Below are positions 23,901 to 36,863 of a DNA stretch of 64,000 bases, one piece after another. Both the position numbers and the translations under genes were made by a program. Source of the stretch: Cylicocyclus nassatus (taxonomy: Eukaryota > Nematoda > Chromadorea > Rhabditida > Strongylidae); contig CATQJL010000305.1 of NCBI GenBank assembly GCA_958299035.1, positions 76,476,792 to 76,540,791 of the forward strand, read 5' to 3'. How positions within the stretch are numbered: position 1 is the first letter of the stretch; each line of letters begins with the position of its first letter. Below the pieces are notes generated by a model that saw nothing but the letters and a program-made list of their open reading frames with translations, ran no database searches and was not told where the DNA came from.

Positions 23901-26359
23901 TTTTACGAAAAATGCTTTGAAAAATACGAATTGTACGCGTTAATGAGAATCTTGTCTAAAAAAATCATTTTTATAAATAGTTACAAAAACTGTAGAATTG
24001 TACCCGATACTTTAGTCAATAAGTACGCATGAACATCCTGAGTTTTAATGCAATTGTCATTCGTAAGCACTTCGATGTAATCATAGACGCCATTTTCTAG
24101 TCGACCATGAGATCGCACTAGATAAATGCTTTGATAATATTTCTAGGAGCAACTTCAGTTGAGCAGCCCCAAGGATTTGGAGCTCCAACGACATCTAGCT
24201 GATGTGCAGAAGAATTCAAGCCGACTTCCATCCGATAAACAATCGAGGTTCTTATAAAGCACAGGCGAGATTAGCCAAAAAATCTAATGTTAGGTCCGCA
24301 GCTATGCGTATAAGAAAAAGCGCGAACGGCTACGAAGGAATCAACATTATTTAGTAGCAACTCTCTAATAGTGTCACCCTCCCACCGGGATTCGCCTTTT
24401 CTCACATGATTTTGCTATCCTTCAACATCAAATTCGTGTTCAAAAGCACGACATTCAATATCTCCTTTCTTTGCAATTTGTAGCTTAGGAAAAATTCGTA
24501 CTCGCTTCTATGACCTCACATTTGATTATATTCCGCTGCTCCTCTACTTTCGTCTTTGTTTCGATCAAAGAAATTTTTTTAGAAAAAAAGACTACTTGAA
24601 ATTTCGAAGAAGACTTCGTTATGAAAATTTGAGTGAACTCATGGTGCGAGGCGTTGAGAAATCCTTTCATTTCACAATTCCTAAAAATACATCAAATGTA
24701 CATATATACCGGTTTTTAAACTTCTAATTTGTCACACACCCCCTCTCCATCCGCTCGTTCTTCAACAGCTTTTTGACGTTTTTAAGCCGATAAAAGTGAA
24801 TTGAACGAGAGCTAAAAATTGAATTCAAGTGCAGGTGGGCGATTTAAATTTCGTAAGCCTTACGATGGGGCGAGCGTGAAAGTGAAAAAGTTATTTACTC
24901 ATATTCGCGTATGCAGGTATATTTACAAAATTTGTAGCTCATCTGAGCTGAAAATGGCAGATTGTTCATTAACGCATTATGAAAGTCACTGCAGTTCATA
25001 TCCATATTTCGGAATCCTTCTATTTGGGTTTTTTTGGGATGGCTCACTCTTATCTTTAGTAGAGATCACTAATACAATGGGAAAGCGCTCGCAATGAGCT
25101 TATGTATAAAAAGTCGTCGTTAAGAGTGATCGATAGGATCGGTAGCGAAATCTATGAAATGTACCTTCTTTAACTAAGCTTTACTGCTTTCACCACACTG
25201 CGGACCTACTGTAACAAGATGCTAAGAGCTGGCATGGTTAATTGTACAGAAAACACACATTGTTCGCAAAGACTCGACTACATTTGCAGTCTCGTTCATT
25301 TGCGAGCTCTGTTTCGGAGATTTTTCAAAAAAAAAACTATTGGGGTTGAGAAAACCAAACGGCACACATAAATCGCGTGGATGTAGGGTGAAGTGAAAAA
25401 TGCAATTCGTGAAAATGAGTTTGAAGAAGAGTGGGGTGTAAAGTGGATTCGCAGTGAAACCCCCCAAACAACACCTCATTTCCTCTCTCGTCGCAGTCGC
25501 ACAGCTAGAGGAGTAAACGAATTCGGACGCTGGGTGCTATGCAGAGAAATACTCTACATCCGGCGAAAAACTCTTGGTTGGAAAAGGGGCAGGAGAACAG
25601 GAGACTAGAAGGGTAGAGAATTTACAGAAAGTGCGCCTGGATGATATTTTGTTTGAAAAACTTGTGGACAATATGCGCGAGTACCCCTATTTTCAAAGCG
25701 GTTCCAAACAACTTCCTCGGAAGAGAGGGAGGGGGGGGGGGGGAGAGGAAGCGAGGTGAAGGAAGATGTGGAACGAGATGAGACAGCAGAATCTTTTGAG
25801 AAACTGACAGCTTCATTGCAAAATTAAGGCTTTCAAAATTTCTGAAATCAAGGTTTAGTGGTACCAGATCCCTCGTATCTTTTGCTGATTTATATTTTCA
25901 CTAAGTTTGTGATATATTGTTTCAGTTGTTTACAATAAAAGCTATTTCTTTCGAGTTCATAACTAGTACAGACAATTTTCAAAAGGTTTCGCGCTTACCC
26001 ACTTTCACGCGCTTTTAAAAGAACTTTTTTCCAAATCAACAACTTCAGCTCAACGAGCTTAGCTTCTCAATTAAAATTTGCACTAGAACCTCAGTTTTGA
26101 AAATGGTTACTAACTTCTTCTCCCTGATTCATCCGAAAAGAAGGTCCAAGGCGCATGAATCAACACTTCTAACAAATCGATGAGTTCGCAACTCTTACCG
26201 AGTTGCTACACAATGAAGGCACAAACTTGCTTCTGGTAGCTTGAGTACACTATGTCACGCTAACTTACAAACCCAAAACCAATGAGAGAGACGTGGGAGC
26301 GGTGGAGGGAGAAAGAAGGGGGAGGGGGGAGATGTAGCGTTTAGAAATGCAATATATTT
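20933..26359. other. Intergenic, nothing firmly recognised
   Basis: AT-rich DNA with several G-runs (23606, 25731). A GC-richer patch at 22790-23290 has a 74-codon frame but no recognisable domain. A possible two-exon minus-strand frame at 21771-21977 is too small to accept. Confidence 0.5.
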
Positions 26360-27930
26360 AGTTCGTTTCGTAAGTTCGTAGAGTTCTCATAAACCAACGG
26401 AATGACAAAGTATTGTCAAAATTCAGTTAACAACGTACGTTTCATTTTCGCACACGACCTTCTTCCACTTTGCTATTAGATTTTCAATTCCGTTATTTCA
26501 AAAGTTGTCGTTCAACTATTTCAAAATCTACACAAGCATCATCCATATGGTTTCCAAGAGAGCGGAAAAATGGTAATCTGGTAAGGCGAGGTCTGAAGAG
26601 TATTAGGTTGTAATAAGTTCGTTCGCATTTTTTGTTTCAAAATTTTTCTCAATATATTTCACAAAGCATATGGCAAAAAAGTTGTATGCATTCGAAATCT
26701 CTAAGTTTGCTCTACCAAATGCTGTCATCATTTTTTCAATTCTTAAGAAGCTAAATTGATAGATCGACTACAAACCGTAAAATTCGAGAAAGCGAAAATT
26801 CCATTTTCGACAGGTATATTATGCTGACTTTTAAATGGGTCTGAACACTTGGAAAACAGCTCGAAGAATTTGCACGTGTATGGATAGAATGCTTTACGTC
26901 TTGAAAACCACTCATAAGTCTTAAATTGCCCAAAAATTCGTTTTATAATCCCAAAGATCATTTTGCTTTTTGACCTCTCTTCGGCGTCAACATTAGGCAT
27001 CTGAAAGACATCGTGAGAGAGGATGATTGCCGAACAATACAGAATTGGGGGACAAGGGGGTCTCTGATTACGAAATTATTAAATATATGGGTTACTCATT
27101 CCAAAATTCGAATTTTGGGGAACATACAACTAAGCACGCGAAACCACGAACATCCTCGCGGCATACTCTCGCTCCGCCCACTGTTGCAAAAATGGGATTA
27201 AACGGTTGTTAAAGGGCGTGAATAAGCATAAACACTGGCAGTGAGTGGATAAGTGATTAGTCTGTTATTTTCAATTGTTCTCAGGTTTGAATAAATTTTA
27301 TCAATGATCAACGGAAAAAACTAGGAGAGAAAAAGATGTCGAAAATAGAATTTTCGCCTCCTTGGATTTTTCACATTTTAGTCGAATTTTTTGATTACCT
27401 TCTTGAGAAATGAGAAAATATTGATAATTACTTGGTATAGCTGACTTAGAGCTTTCGAACGCATACAAACATTTCACTAAACGGAATTTAAAATAAAAAT
27501 TGCGAACGAACTTTATCACACAACTTAAAATATTGGATACTAATATATGATACCTCCCAGTAGAGTTTTGCACGACAACTTCGACGATGTTTATGGGTCC
27601 CAGTTTTCTCGTAAAAAAAACTGATTGAACGTGATTATTGGGCATCTTCTGAGGCTGAGATTCGTTCAAACGGTGCAATCTCCGTGCAGGTTGTCCCGCC
27701 CATCCTACAAAGTTGTGAAAAAAAAACATCGTATTGGCAAGCCAATACGTTTTTGTTCTAGGTTTACGTATAAACTCCATTTTCCATAATCGGCAAGGAA
27801 GTCTCAAAGACGCTCCTTTCTTGTAAAAAAAATGAGCAAGCCCAGAAAATGCTTCTTCTTGCCTTTGAAAAACTTTGGAAGCTAAGAAATCGAAAGATGA
27901 GTCTTCCATCGAAATTAATAAAATCATTTC
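26360..27930 (-). pseudogene. Decayed mariner-type transposase, copy 2, split by a nested element
   Basis: The C-terminal part at about 26.40-26.60 kb reads PDYHFSALLE, then after stops NNGIENLIAKWKKVV and NETYVVN-stop. This is the mariner end with the third catalytic Asp region (PDYHF). The upstream part, 27.54-27.93 kb, stays open as part of a 208-codon frame (27301-27927) and includes VQSVFFTRKLGPI and NSTGRYHILV, resembling the middle of the catalytic domain. The two parts are separated by the 26604-27532 element. Multiple stops and shifts show it is dead. Confidence 0.6.
26604..27532. mobile_element. Mariner-like non-autonomous element nested in the transposase pseudogene
   Basis: Termini TTAGGTTGTAATAAGTTCGT and, inverted at the other end, GCGAACGAACTTTATCACAC. 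The left flank is TA. It sits between the two halves of the mariner pseudogene and so is the younger insertion. Internal frames of 60-85 codons match nothing I recognise. Confidence 0.6.
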
Positions 27931-28425
27931 AACCAGCAGGATAGCTCTTCTCTATGTTATGCTCATTTAGCCGCAAAGTAACAGCTTCTCAAGAAACGAC
28001 GACGAGGATAAAAACTCTACAACTTTAACAAATGAACCTTACAAATGCAAGATAATGCAACTGAAAGGAAAGGACAAATCGATATTCTGAACAAAAAGTT
28101 CACAAATTGAGAAGTTTGTAAATGCAAAGACTAAGTATCAAATACTAACTGTTCAAGAGCATGTTTAGCTCTGACTTTCACAAGCAAACTGCACCTGGAA
28201 CCACTCAATCCCTTCACGATGCTAAAAAACCTGCCATATGCCGCTTTCGCTCAACAAATGGCCTTCAAAAACTTGACAAATACTGACAGAACATTATTTT
28301 GAAGAAGATGAAATGTGCACGAATGCATGCAAGAAGTTTACTGGGTAAACTCTGCTCGTTGCATCGTCCGCACGACTACGAGCGTCTGCGTATCTCCAGT
28401 TTTTCTCGCTGAATTGTCGGCTTAA

Positions 28426-28696
28426 AGGCAGCGGACAGGCAAAATGGACCCCTGTCAGATTTTGGTAGTTTCGGGTAGTGGACCCCCCAAGTACACCGTA
28501 GCCCCAACCCCAACTTCCAATTGATGCGCTAAGTCCTGGAAAAAGCGCTTCAAAACTCCACCAGCCCCGCCCACTTGCATTGAGTGGGCGTTATTGGTGG
28601 AAGTTTGAAGCGCTTTTTTCAGGACTTAGCGCATCAATGTCCACTACCCGAAACTACCAAAATCTGACAGGGGTCCATTTTGCCTGTCCACTGCCT
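28426..28696. mobile_element. piggyBac-like MITE (TTAA), AGGCAGCG family
   Basis: 271 bp, TTAA flanks (28422-28425 and 28697-28700), ends AGGCAGCGGACAGGC and inverse GCCTGTCCACTGCCT. The arms are inverted over more than 100 bp. Confidence 0.82.
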
Positions 28697-28876
28697 TTAA
28701 AAACCGCAAAAGGCATACATCGTCTGCGTTTTGACTCCCTACACTATTGTTGAAATAATAGGAAGGTTACCAAACGTCAACTACAGTCTTTTTAGTGCGT
28801 TTTACAACCAGAGGTGGTCCAGACCCGGCATCCTAGGGCGATATGCCAATAGCTGCAGCGCTGGTTTGTTGCTTAG

Positions 28877-29237
28877 AGGCAGCGTCCAGGCAAATCTCGA
28901 CTATGGGGACCCTCACGTGGATGGTAATCTCGGGGCCCCAACTAAGCCACTGCCCAACCCGCAGCTGAGGTAGTGCACTAACGGCTGAAATATTCGCCTC
29001 AAAACTGAATCCCGGGATCGTATTTCGCATGGATTCGTGGCGCAAACCATCAAATTCGCGTGAGGACCCATGGATTGCGAAATGAATCCATGCAAAATAC
29101 GATTTCGGGGCTCAGTTTCGAGACGAATATCTCAGCCGTTAGAGCACTACCTAAGCTTGGACAGTGGTTTAGTTAGGGCCCTAAGATTACTATCCACGTG
29201 AGAGCCCCATATGTCCAGATTTGCCTGGACGCTGCCT
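28877..29237. mobile_element. piggyBac-like MITE, AGGCAGCGTCC subfamily, copy 1
   Basis: 361 bp, ends AGGCAGCGTCCAGGCAAATC and inverse. The right flank is TTAA and the left is TTAG, one mutation away. The same subfamily is at 32283-32638. The short open frames here are shadows of the inverted arms. Confidence 0.78.
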
Positions 29238-29283
29238 TTAAGAAGCCTGACAGCACCACCGTCACAATAAGCAAAAAGTTTGA

Positions 29284-29690
29284 AGGCAGCGGCTCGGCAG
29301 ATTTTCAGCTTCGGGGTTTTAGCAGATTTGGGGCTATTCCGGCCCCCTGAATCACGACATGAACTCTCCTTACTAAAATGGGGAAAATCCCGTCTTTTGA
29401 AACCCCCCTTGAGACAGGCGCGGACGAGTGAACCATTTTTCTCTGCCGTCAGAGACGCAGAGTAAGGAGGTAGAGAGCGCTAGCTACGAGTGACGGCGCG
29501 TTTTCTAGCGGCGAACATACTCGTCCGCACAAGGTGTTAGAGGAGCGAAAGGAGGAAGGGGAGCGAAGCTTGGCTCGCCCTCCTGGCTTGCAGAATTCCC
29601 ATTTTCGGTCCGGAGTTACTCTTTTGGTTCACTTGGAGGGCCTCCTATCTATGTCAAATTCTGAGGTAGGTTTCTGCCGAGCCGCTGCCT
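29284..29690. mobile_element. piggyBac-like MITE, AGGCAGCGGCTCGG subfamily
   Basis: 407 bp, ends AGGCAGCGGCTCGGCAG and inverse CTGCCGAGCCGCTGCCT. Flanks TTGA and TCAA look like a decayed TTAA. The interior is GC-rich compared with the surroundings. Confidence 0.7.
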
Positions 29691-29694
29691 TCAA

Positions 29695-32278
29695 AGCTAC
29701 TTCTACCCACAAATCGCAAAACCATAGACGTGGTGTGGTATATAGAACATGGGTCATTCACCGAATTTCCAATGTCACATACTGACTGCATTATATTGAA
29801 TTAATGATGCGATGATTCCACTTCAACCTAAGAGTTTGATTTTGCCGCTAGGAAAGAAAAATTGTCTGGTTACGAGAACAGGTGTCAAACATGTGGGCTA
29901 GAATCTTAACATTTCACAAACGTCAGAGCTTTTGAGAAATAGCTGAACAGATGACAAATTGGAGCTTATTTTTGAGTAAAATAAAGTTCGAGTAGACAAA
30001 AACAGCTCATATACTAATATGGGATACATAATCTCATAGTGATAACAAGAAGCATGATTAGGTAAGATAATCTGATACTTGGTTTTTTCTTTTCGTGAAA
30101 AAAGCTCAAGACATTACTAGAGATGTCTGCTCATTTTAAATCAGCCTCAAGAAGGTCAGAAGTAAGATGACACTTTGAGCTGCTGCATGGTTAACGAAAC
30201 TCGATATCTACTATGCAAAGCGCTCTTAGATTGACGAATTCGTGTTTGGAAGGACATCTTGGATATCACCTGATACAAGATCTTGAAATGTTCAAAGTAG
30301 TCACATATCACATTATATGACCGTTCTTCCTTCTTCGCTCATACTTACATCTACATACCTATTGAGTGTGGGCTATGAATTTTATTTTTACAGTACATTT
30401 TGATTTTTTGAAGTACCAGCGCTTATTGTATGTCCAATTGCTTGTCCCCCGTCAATACAACATTGTTGAACTAATACGTTTGTTGTGCGCATCATCGAAT
30501 GCATAAATAATGAATAAATATCAGAATATTTTCTGGTTCACGGAAAACTTTGCAAAATGTGTTTCCCTCGTAAATTTTGCAGTGCTGAGCAGCAGCAACC
30601 TGGAACAGGCTATGGCCTACTTGTAAGAAAGGCCTGTAATGAACCCCGTCAGGCCCGTCATTGCAGCTTGGTTGGAGTTGGACGGCGCCTCAAGCGCGGT
30701 ATCGACATTGCCATCGCTCTGCACACTATCTCGTCAGTTCAACTTACGACTTTCTCTATGGGCATGATAAACCTGCGCCTTTCTAAGGAAAAGAACAGCT
30801 CCAACGTTTATGCAGATTTGGTCAAACGGGTGAGTTATAACCCTTCAACGCAGCTGTTGTTCAAGATTTCCTAGTGAAACCATCTTTTCCATGTTGCAAG
30901 GGGCGTTTGATACCGTTCAATATCGAAAAATCGATGATGACAGCTACCAAGATTTTGCCTTGCCGGAGAGATGAAACATATCACAGTTTTAACTGAAATG
31001 AATAATGAAAATTAGAACGCTCTCTACAAAAGAGAAAAGAGATTGTTTCCCATTTTCCTGCAATCAGCTGTTCATCAACTCGCTCCATTCGCGTACCCCG
31101 AAATTAAGCACTTTTACGCACTTGCGTTTGTGGCATCATGTAAGCTTACGCGTCTCGTAAGTTACTTATGAGCATTATGAGAACTTTGCCTAATCCACCT
31201 TTGCACACTATCTCCGTCAGTTCAACTTACGACCCACTCTCAACTTAAAAGCAGCTCGGTAAACTGATCGCGATACTTGACCGGACGGCCTTTTGACGGT
31301 TCAATCTATCATAAAGCATGGAGGTAGAGGGTGGTAAGCGGAAATTACGAAGTTTTTTTTTTTGAAGGGGTCAGTTCAGTTCAACGGAGCAGACAGACGA
31401 TTTACTACGGGCCAAACACTTTTACGAAAGAAACGGGGGGGAGGGGGGGAAGGAAAGGGGATAATTTCGAGCAATCCGCTCAATTCCCATTATCTATACA
31501 CGCATACAAATTTTCCTCGAAAAGCGCTTGCCTTGACCTTTGGGTGCCTAGTCAATCAGCAATACAATGCCTATAAGCCTATAATATGGGCAGTGCGTCA
31601 CAGACTACGGCTTGAGATAATGATGCCAATTCTTTCTTTTGTATTTTTTTTCTGCTGGTAATTCATAGGTATTTGGAACAACTTAGGATTAAGATTCTCA
31701 TCTCAAGATATAGCAGAAAGCCCCGAAAGAATGAGTCTGTGAGACAGGAACAACATCAAGCTAAAAACAAAGCAGATCATAGGAACATGAGGGGAACGAG
31801 AGCAATTAAGAATACGGAAAAATTAAGGATTTAGGATCTGGATTGCTGCTACTGTAAACTATTTACTACTGTAGGATTACGGTAACCAGTTGAAGCTACC
31901 TGCGCATGGCTATCTAAAACTGAAGGCAAAAATTTATTTATTTGCTATACACAAGGCGTGCCCATTTAACACAGAAAGCATCACCCCAACAACTAGCAAC
32001 AAAAAAAAGGCAAAAACAGGCAAACACCCCACTAAATCAGCTCAAGTCCAGCCCGCAAAATCTTTCCTAGGGATATAAAGGGAGTGAGCTTGTTTAGACG
32101 AATATGAAGTCATCACAGGTGCAGAAGTCGATGGAGAGTCTGTCTCATGCCCCCTGCTATTGGCAGAAATGCTCTTATTGGAAGAGGTGTATTGGTAGTA
32201 ATATTGGTAAAACCCGCCCAACCAAACTCTGGTGAGAGAACAGAACTCCGAGAGAAGAGATTGCACAATGCAAAAGTT
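29695..32278. other. Intergenic between piggyBac-like MITEs
   Basis: Contains the coding-like stretch at 30557-30874 and its short direct repeat, a G-run near 31436, and no other recognised feature. Confidence 0.5.
30720..31233. repeat. Short direct repeat pair in a coding-like stretch
   Basis: TGCACACTATCTCGTCAGTT and the following TCAACTTACGAC at 30720-30750 recur at 31202-31233 with one inserted C. The first copy lies in a 105-codon plus frame (30557-30874) with higher GC and no recognised domain. Confidence 0.5.
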
Positions 32279-32282
32279 TTAA

Positions 32283-32638
32283 AGGCAGCGTCCAGGCAGA
32301 TCTGGACCTATGGGGCTTTTACGTGGAAAGTACTTTTGGGGCCCTAACTAAAGCACTGCCCAAGCGGCAGCTCAGGTAGTGCTCTAATGGCTGAGATATT
32401 CTCCTCGAAACTGGCCCCCGCGAACGTATTCGCATGGATTCATGGCAGTTTCGCGCCAGGATCCACGCTTTGCGCCATGAATCCATGCGAAACACGGTCG
32501 CGGGGTCCAGTTTCGAGGGGAATATCTCAGCCATTACAGCACTACCTGCGCTGCCGCTTGGGCAGTGCCTTAGTTAGGGCCCCAAAAGTACTTTCCACGT
32601 AAAAGCCCCATAGGTCCAGATCTGCCTGGACGCTGCCT
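32283..32638. mobile_element. piggyBac-like MITE, AGGCAGCGTCC subfamily, copy 2
   Basis: 356 bp, TTAA on both sides (32279-32282 and 32639-32642), ends AGGCAGCGTCCAGGCAGATC and inverse. The arms are almost perfectly inverted for about 150 bp, and the two 71-codon frames on opposite strands are near-identical for that reason. Confidence 0.85.
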
Positions 32639-33375
32639 TTAAGCCCAAACAAGCTAACCCAAGCATAAACGGAAGTATGACCGCTGTGTACCTGAAACTT
32701 TACAATTGCTAAGCACTAGAATCATAGTAGTTTAGTATAGAAAAAAGATTCATATGGTACTCTCGCTAAGACAAAGTTGCGCGGAAATATAAATATAACT
32801 GCCCACAAATGCTTGCTTACGCGTAAGCGCATTATTTACGAGCAAATAGTGTCTGCAGAGCAAAAACTGTGTACTGAGCGTAAAACCTACTAATTTGTAC
32901 AGATAACCGAAATTCAAAGAATTATACTACATCAACTAAATTTCTCATAGCAACATCTGTCAGACACCACCAAAAAAGTACTAGAAACCAATGTTTAGTG
33001 ATGTGCTTCCACATTTTGTTTCGTTTTCCAGTGTTATGGCCCAATATTCTGTGCGAAAATATCGGCAACGCTTTGATTTCTCACAAGTAACGCATATGTA
33101 ATCGCTTACATGAAAAAATCTGTAACATTGGATTTGCAGATGTTCGATCGTGTGGCCAATAGGTTGAGACAACAAGAGCAAGGAGTTTAAAGGAGAAACA
33201 AAAACGCATTGAACTGAATTCATTCGTCATTTTCTATTCCCTCCTCCAAAAAACAAGCTTCATAACACGTCACTAATAAGTCTGTAACAAAATGTGTTCT
33301 CAAACGAAAACAAATTCATATAATTTGTAAAAAACAGAAAATTGTGGCTTGAGTGCGTGGGTGGCTTATATGTAG

Positions 33376-33702
33376 CAGTGACGGTCTGCGAGGGGAGGCC
33401 CCCCCCCCTCGATGGATCGCAAAATTCCTAAAATTTACTTCTGTGGGTTATAAAGATGTGCAGGTGACTTGTTTATTTCCGTAAATAACTGAAATAATTT
33501 TCAAAATTTTTTCAAAAATTCTGGTCTTGTGAAAAAAAAATTTTTTTTCGGGGTGCCTTTTTCCAGATTTGGGGTTATGTGCCCTCAAATAGTTTGAGAA
33601 GCACCCCAAAGATTTTTCGGAGCGCGTGGCTAACGCCACGCACCTATTTGGATAGATTTTTCTTTCTCCCTCTCCCAGACGGAAATTCTGGGACCGCCAG
33701 TG
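33376..33702. mobile_element. hAT-like MITE, diverged copy
   Basis: This shares the interior of the 34727-35097 element (GGGTTATAAAGATGTGCAGG against GCGTTATAAAAATGTGCAAA, and GCCACGCACCT). Ends CAGTGACGGTC and CCGCCAGTG are mutated. No clear 8-bp duplication remains. Confidence 0.72.
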
Positions 33703-34726
33703 GCTTAAAGCTAGGAGAAAGGCAGTTCTGAGTCCAAACTTCGCTACAGTACTTCAAAAAGTAGGGCCCTTTCCCTTTATTTTTTTTGTAGAAAATTTCT
33801 GCTGTTTGTACTCCATAATGAATGATAAACTGCTTGGGTACATTCCAGCTGAGTGAAAACAATCGTATCTGTTCCAAAAGAGTTTTGTTTTTTTAAAAGA
33901 GCAAATCGGCAAGAATCAGAATTTCTACAAACGCCAAATTTTCCAATCTTAGATTATATTTTTGAAAACTCAATTGTGAGTTGCAAGACAGCATACCGAC
34001 GTCTCTCCCATTCAGAAATATAGCTTCATAATTCTGCAAAAATCTAGAAGCTTTCAAAATAGGTAATGTAATGTGCAGGCACTAGTGAGCAACGGAAGTG
34101 CTTCAAAGACAAAACGATGGCAATTAAAAGAGCTTCAATAGAATTGCGCGGCGCTGTTGTCTTCGTATATGCTTAGCATATAGCTTGTTCGTATTTTAAA
34201 AACCACCTTTGAAATCGCAGAAGGGGTTGGGGGGAGGGGAGGGGGCGACACCAAGTTAGAGCAGTAGATAAGTGCAGTAAACACGTGGGGATACGTGGAG
34301 GAGATTCGTCATTCTGCGTTCAACGAAATTCAGAAACGCAATTACTTCAGAGTCCTGGAGAACTAAAATAAGCAACGAGAAGTGTGTAATCTTTTCTTGA
34401 CTATTTTTTTGACTTTTCAACAGGAAATGAGATCTACATAAAAAGGGAAAAATCAAGATTTTCGATGAGGAGGCTTGCATAAGAACGAGTAAAGGTATAG
34501 AGAAGAGAGGACAACCGTTCATAGCTGAATTCCAGACAAATGAGAAATGAATGTAAAATTAACTATTTTTTCTGCCTATATGTATACTGAGAAATATCTC
34601 AAATTTTACATAAATCGAGGTTAGGGAGGGACGCTGGGAAGGAGGGGGGAAGGGGGGGGGGCTAAAGGGAAGGGTGTGAAGAGGGTTCCCTGATGGCAAA
34701 AACCGATATTTAAATGATCTATGTAG

Positions 34727-35097
34727 CAGTGGCGTACCGAGGGGAGGGGGGCGGGGGGGGGCGCGCGCCCCCCCCCCCCCCGAGAACGGATCGCGAAATT
34801 TTTGAAAATTACTTACATGCGTTATAAAAATGTGCAAATGACTTGTTTATTTTTGTAAACAATTAAAATAATTTTTAAAAATTTTTAAAAATTCAAATTA
34901 GCCTTATAAAAAAATTTTTTTCGGGGGCGTGGCTGACGCCACGCCCCCTTTTTCCAGATTTTATGGGTTTGGGGCCCGCAAAATTGTTGAGAAGCCCCTC
35001 TAAAATTTTTTCGGAGTGCGTGACTAACGCCACGCACCTTCATTTGAAAATTTTTTTTGCCGCGCCCCCCCGAGCCGAAATCCTGGGTACGCCACTG
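34727..35097. mobile_element. hAT-like MITE with 8-bp target duplication
   Basis: 371 bp, ends CAGTGGCGTACC and inverse GGTACGCCACTG, flanked by CTATGTAG on both sides (34719-34726 and 35098-35105). An 8-bp duplication with CAGTG ends indicates hAT. The interior has GGGGCGTGGC inverted motifs and long G/C runs. Confidence 0.87.
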
Positions 35098-36040
35098 CTA
35101 TGTAGATATCCTAAAGATACCGCTTGCCCTCTGTAACTTTGTACTTTGTTGTTTTTGCCAAACTCTAGCCCAGAAGAAGAAGAAATTTCGAAAAGAATTC
35201 AAAAAATTTTGGATGGGAAGTCCATGATCTCTAAATTTTGAAAAATCATAATGGCCTTTGCCAACTTCCAAGCCAAGTTGAAGTTTCTTGAAGTTTCGAA
35301 AATTCTAATGGTCATATGTCACTTGCCTAATTTTACGCTCCATGTAGACAACTTCGAAAATTTTGTGATGTACCTAGAGGGGGAAAAAAAATTTCTTTTT
35401 TTGATATGACTAGGACAAGGTCCTTCCAGGCTGCTTTATAGATTTTAGAAAAGACTACTCCATAAATGGAATGTAGGCAAAAAAAGCATTCCTTAGTTGA
35501 GCAGAAGTATGACGTCATAATGATTGCAAATTCTCACCAGAATTTAACGCAAGCAAAAAGCAAGTTCTGATTTGGAGTCCAAGGTTCAGCAAGTGCAGGC
35601 TGATTATAAGAGAAAGAAAATGGAGCGAAAATGCCGAGGCAAATGACGGAGTCCAAGGTGGAAACGATATTGACAGCCTTTTATTTGGTCTCCTTGGCAT
35701 ATACGCACTCATAATAACCTTGCTTGACAAAGCTGGAAATTCCCAGGAGTATTTTTCAAGCAGTGATTGACTACAAAGCTGTTCACATTAAGTGCAGAAA
35801 ATGATAGACGTCTAGAAAACGAACAGAAAGGTTGCGCAGACTCGCTAATCCTTACGGTCCGAATAGTTGAAATATTTACGTTAAATTTCTTAAATAGAAA
35901 AGAAAGCTGAAAAAATAGTTCTTTTTGCGAATGTACTAACATGACTTATACCTACTGTTTGACAATACGAACAAACGATTCATGTATTATTCAGATTTTA
36001 GATGAAAACTTGCCTAATACTTGCGCCTCCCGTTAACTTA

Positions 36041-36248
36041 CCCTAATTTCACGCGTATAAGGCCCGGGGGATTTTTTTCCAAAATCGACCAGCCCAGGCA
36101 CGCCAAAGGACTTTACAATCAGACCCTATAGGTGCTGTATATTGCTTAAGAGAATCGTGCGGTATAAGGATCTCTTTCCGGAATACAGTGAAGCAGCTGA
36201 GCGGCTCGCTTGAAAAATCGAAAAGGCCTTACACGCGTGAAATTAGGG
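36041..36248. mobile_element. Harbinger-like MITE
   Basis: 208 bp, flanked by TTA (36038-36040 and 36249-36251), ends CCCTAATTTCACGCGTATAA and inverse TTACACGCGTGAAATTAGGG. No coding content. Confidence 0.82.
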
Positions 36249-36484
36249 TTATTATCTCTTAGAAAAGTGCGACCCAAGAATTTTCTTGGGAGATGGGGAG
36301 GGAAAAAAAGTTGCTGAACGAACTAATGGAGAAATTTCGTAAGATTCAAGCATCTTAATTAATGATGATTAGCATAAGTATCGCACAATTTGTCAATCCT
36401 AAACCGCCGAAAGATTTCTATCGTTCTTCAAAAGGAGATCGCAGAATGTCAAACCCCAACTCAAATACTGCTTCACCAAATAAA

Positions 36485-36863
36485 ATACCGCTCTTATTAT
36501 TTAAAAAAACAACCCAAAGTCGCCCGATTCACGTGACGTCACCGTCGCCTGGCCATATCTCGTTTCACAGTGGACAAATTCTCAATCCAAGAGCACCGTT
36601 CGACTAAGCTCGGCAGGGCACATCTTCATATATTATAAGAACTGCTCGCTTGGACACAGTTGGAGGTCAGATTTCACGAATCGTTTCAAATTTCCGCTTA
36701 CTGTAGAATACTGTGCTTATTCATTGCACTCAGTAACTTACAGTAAGCAAAAATCTGTCCTTGGATTAAGAATTCATCACTCTGAAACGAGATATGGTCA
36801 AGCGACGGTGACGTCGCGTGATTCGGGCGACCGCGCGTCGTGATAACGAAAAAGGAGCGGTAT
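36485..36863. mobile_element. Foldback MITE, ATACCGCTC ends
   Basis: About 379 bp, with ends ATACCGCTC and GAGCGGTAT and inverted inner blocks (CGCCCGATTCACGTGACGTC on the left; GTGACGTCGCGTGATTCGGG on the right). The short frames within are shadows. Class unclear. Confidence 0.72.

Noticed and set aside
27301..27927. 208-codon minus frame as a host gene
   Set aside because: The upper part resembles mariner transposase, and the lower part runs through the end of a nested element; it is a chance fusion of transposon sequences.
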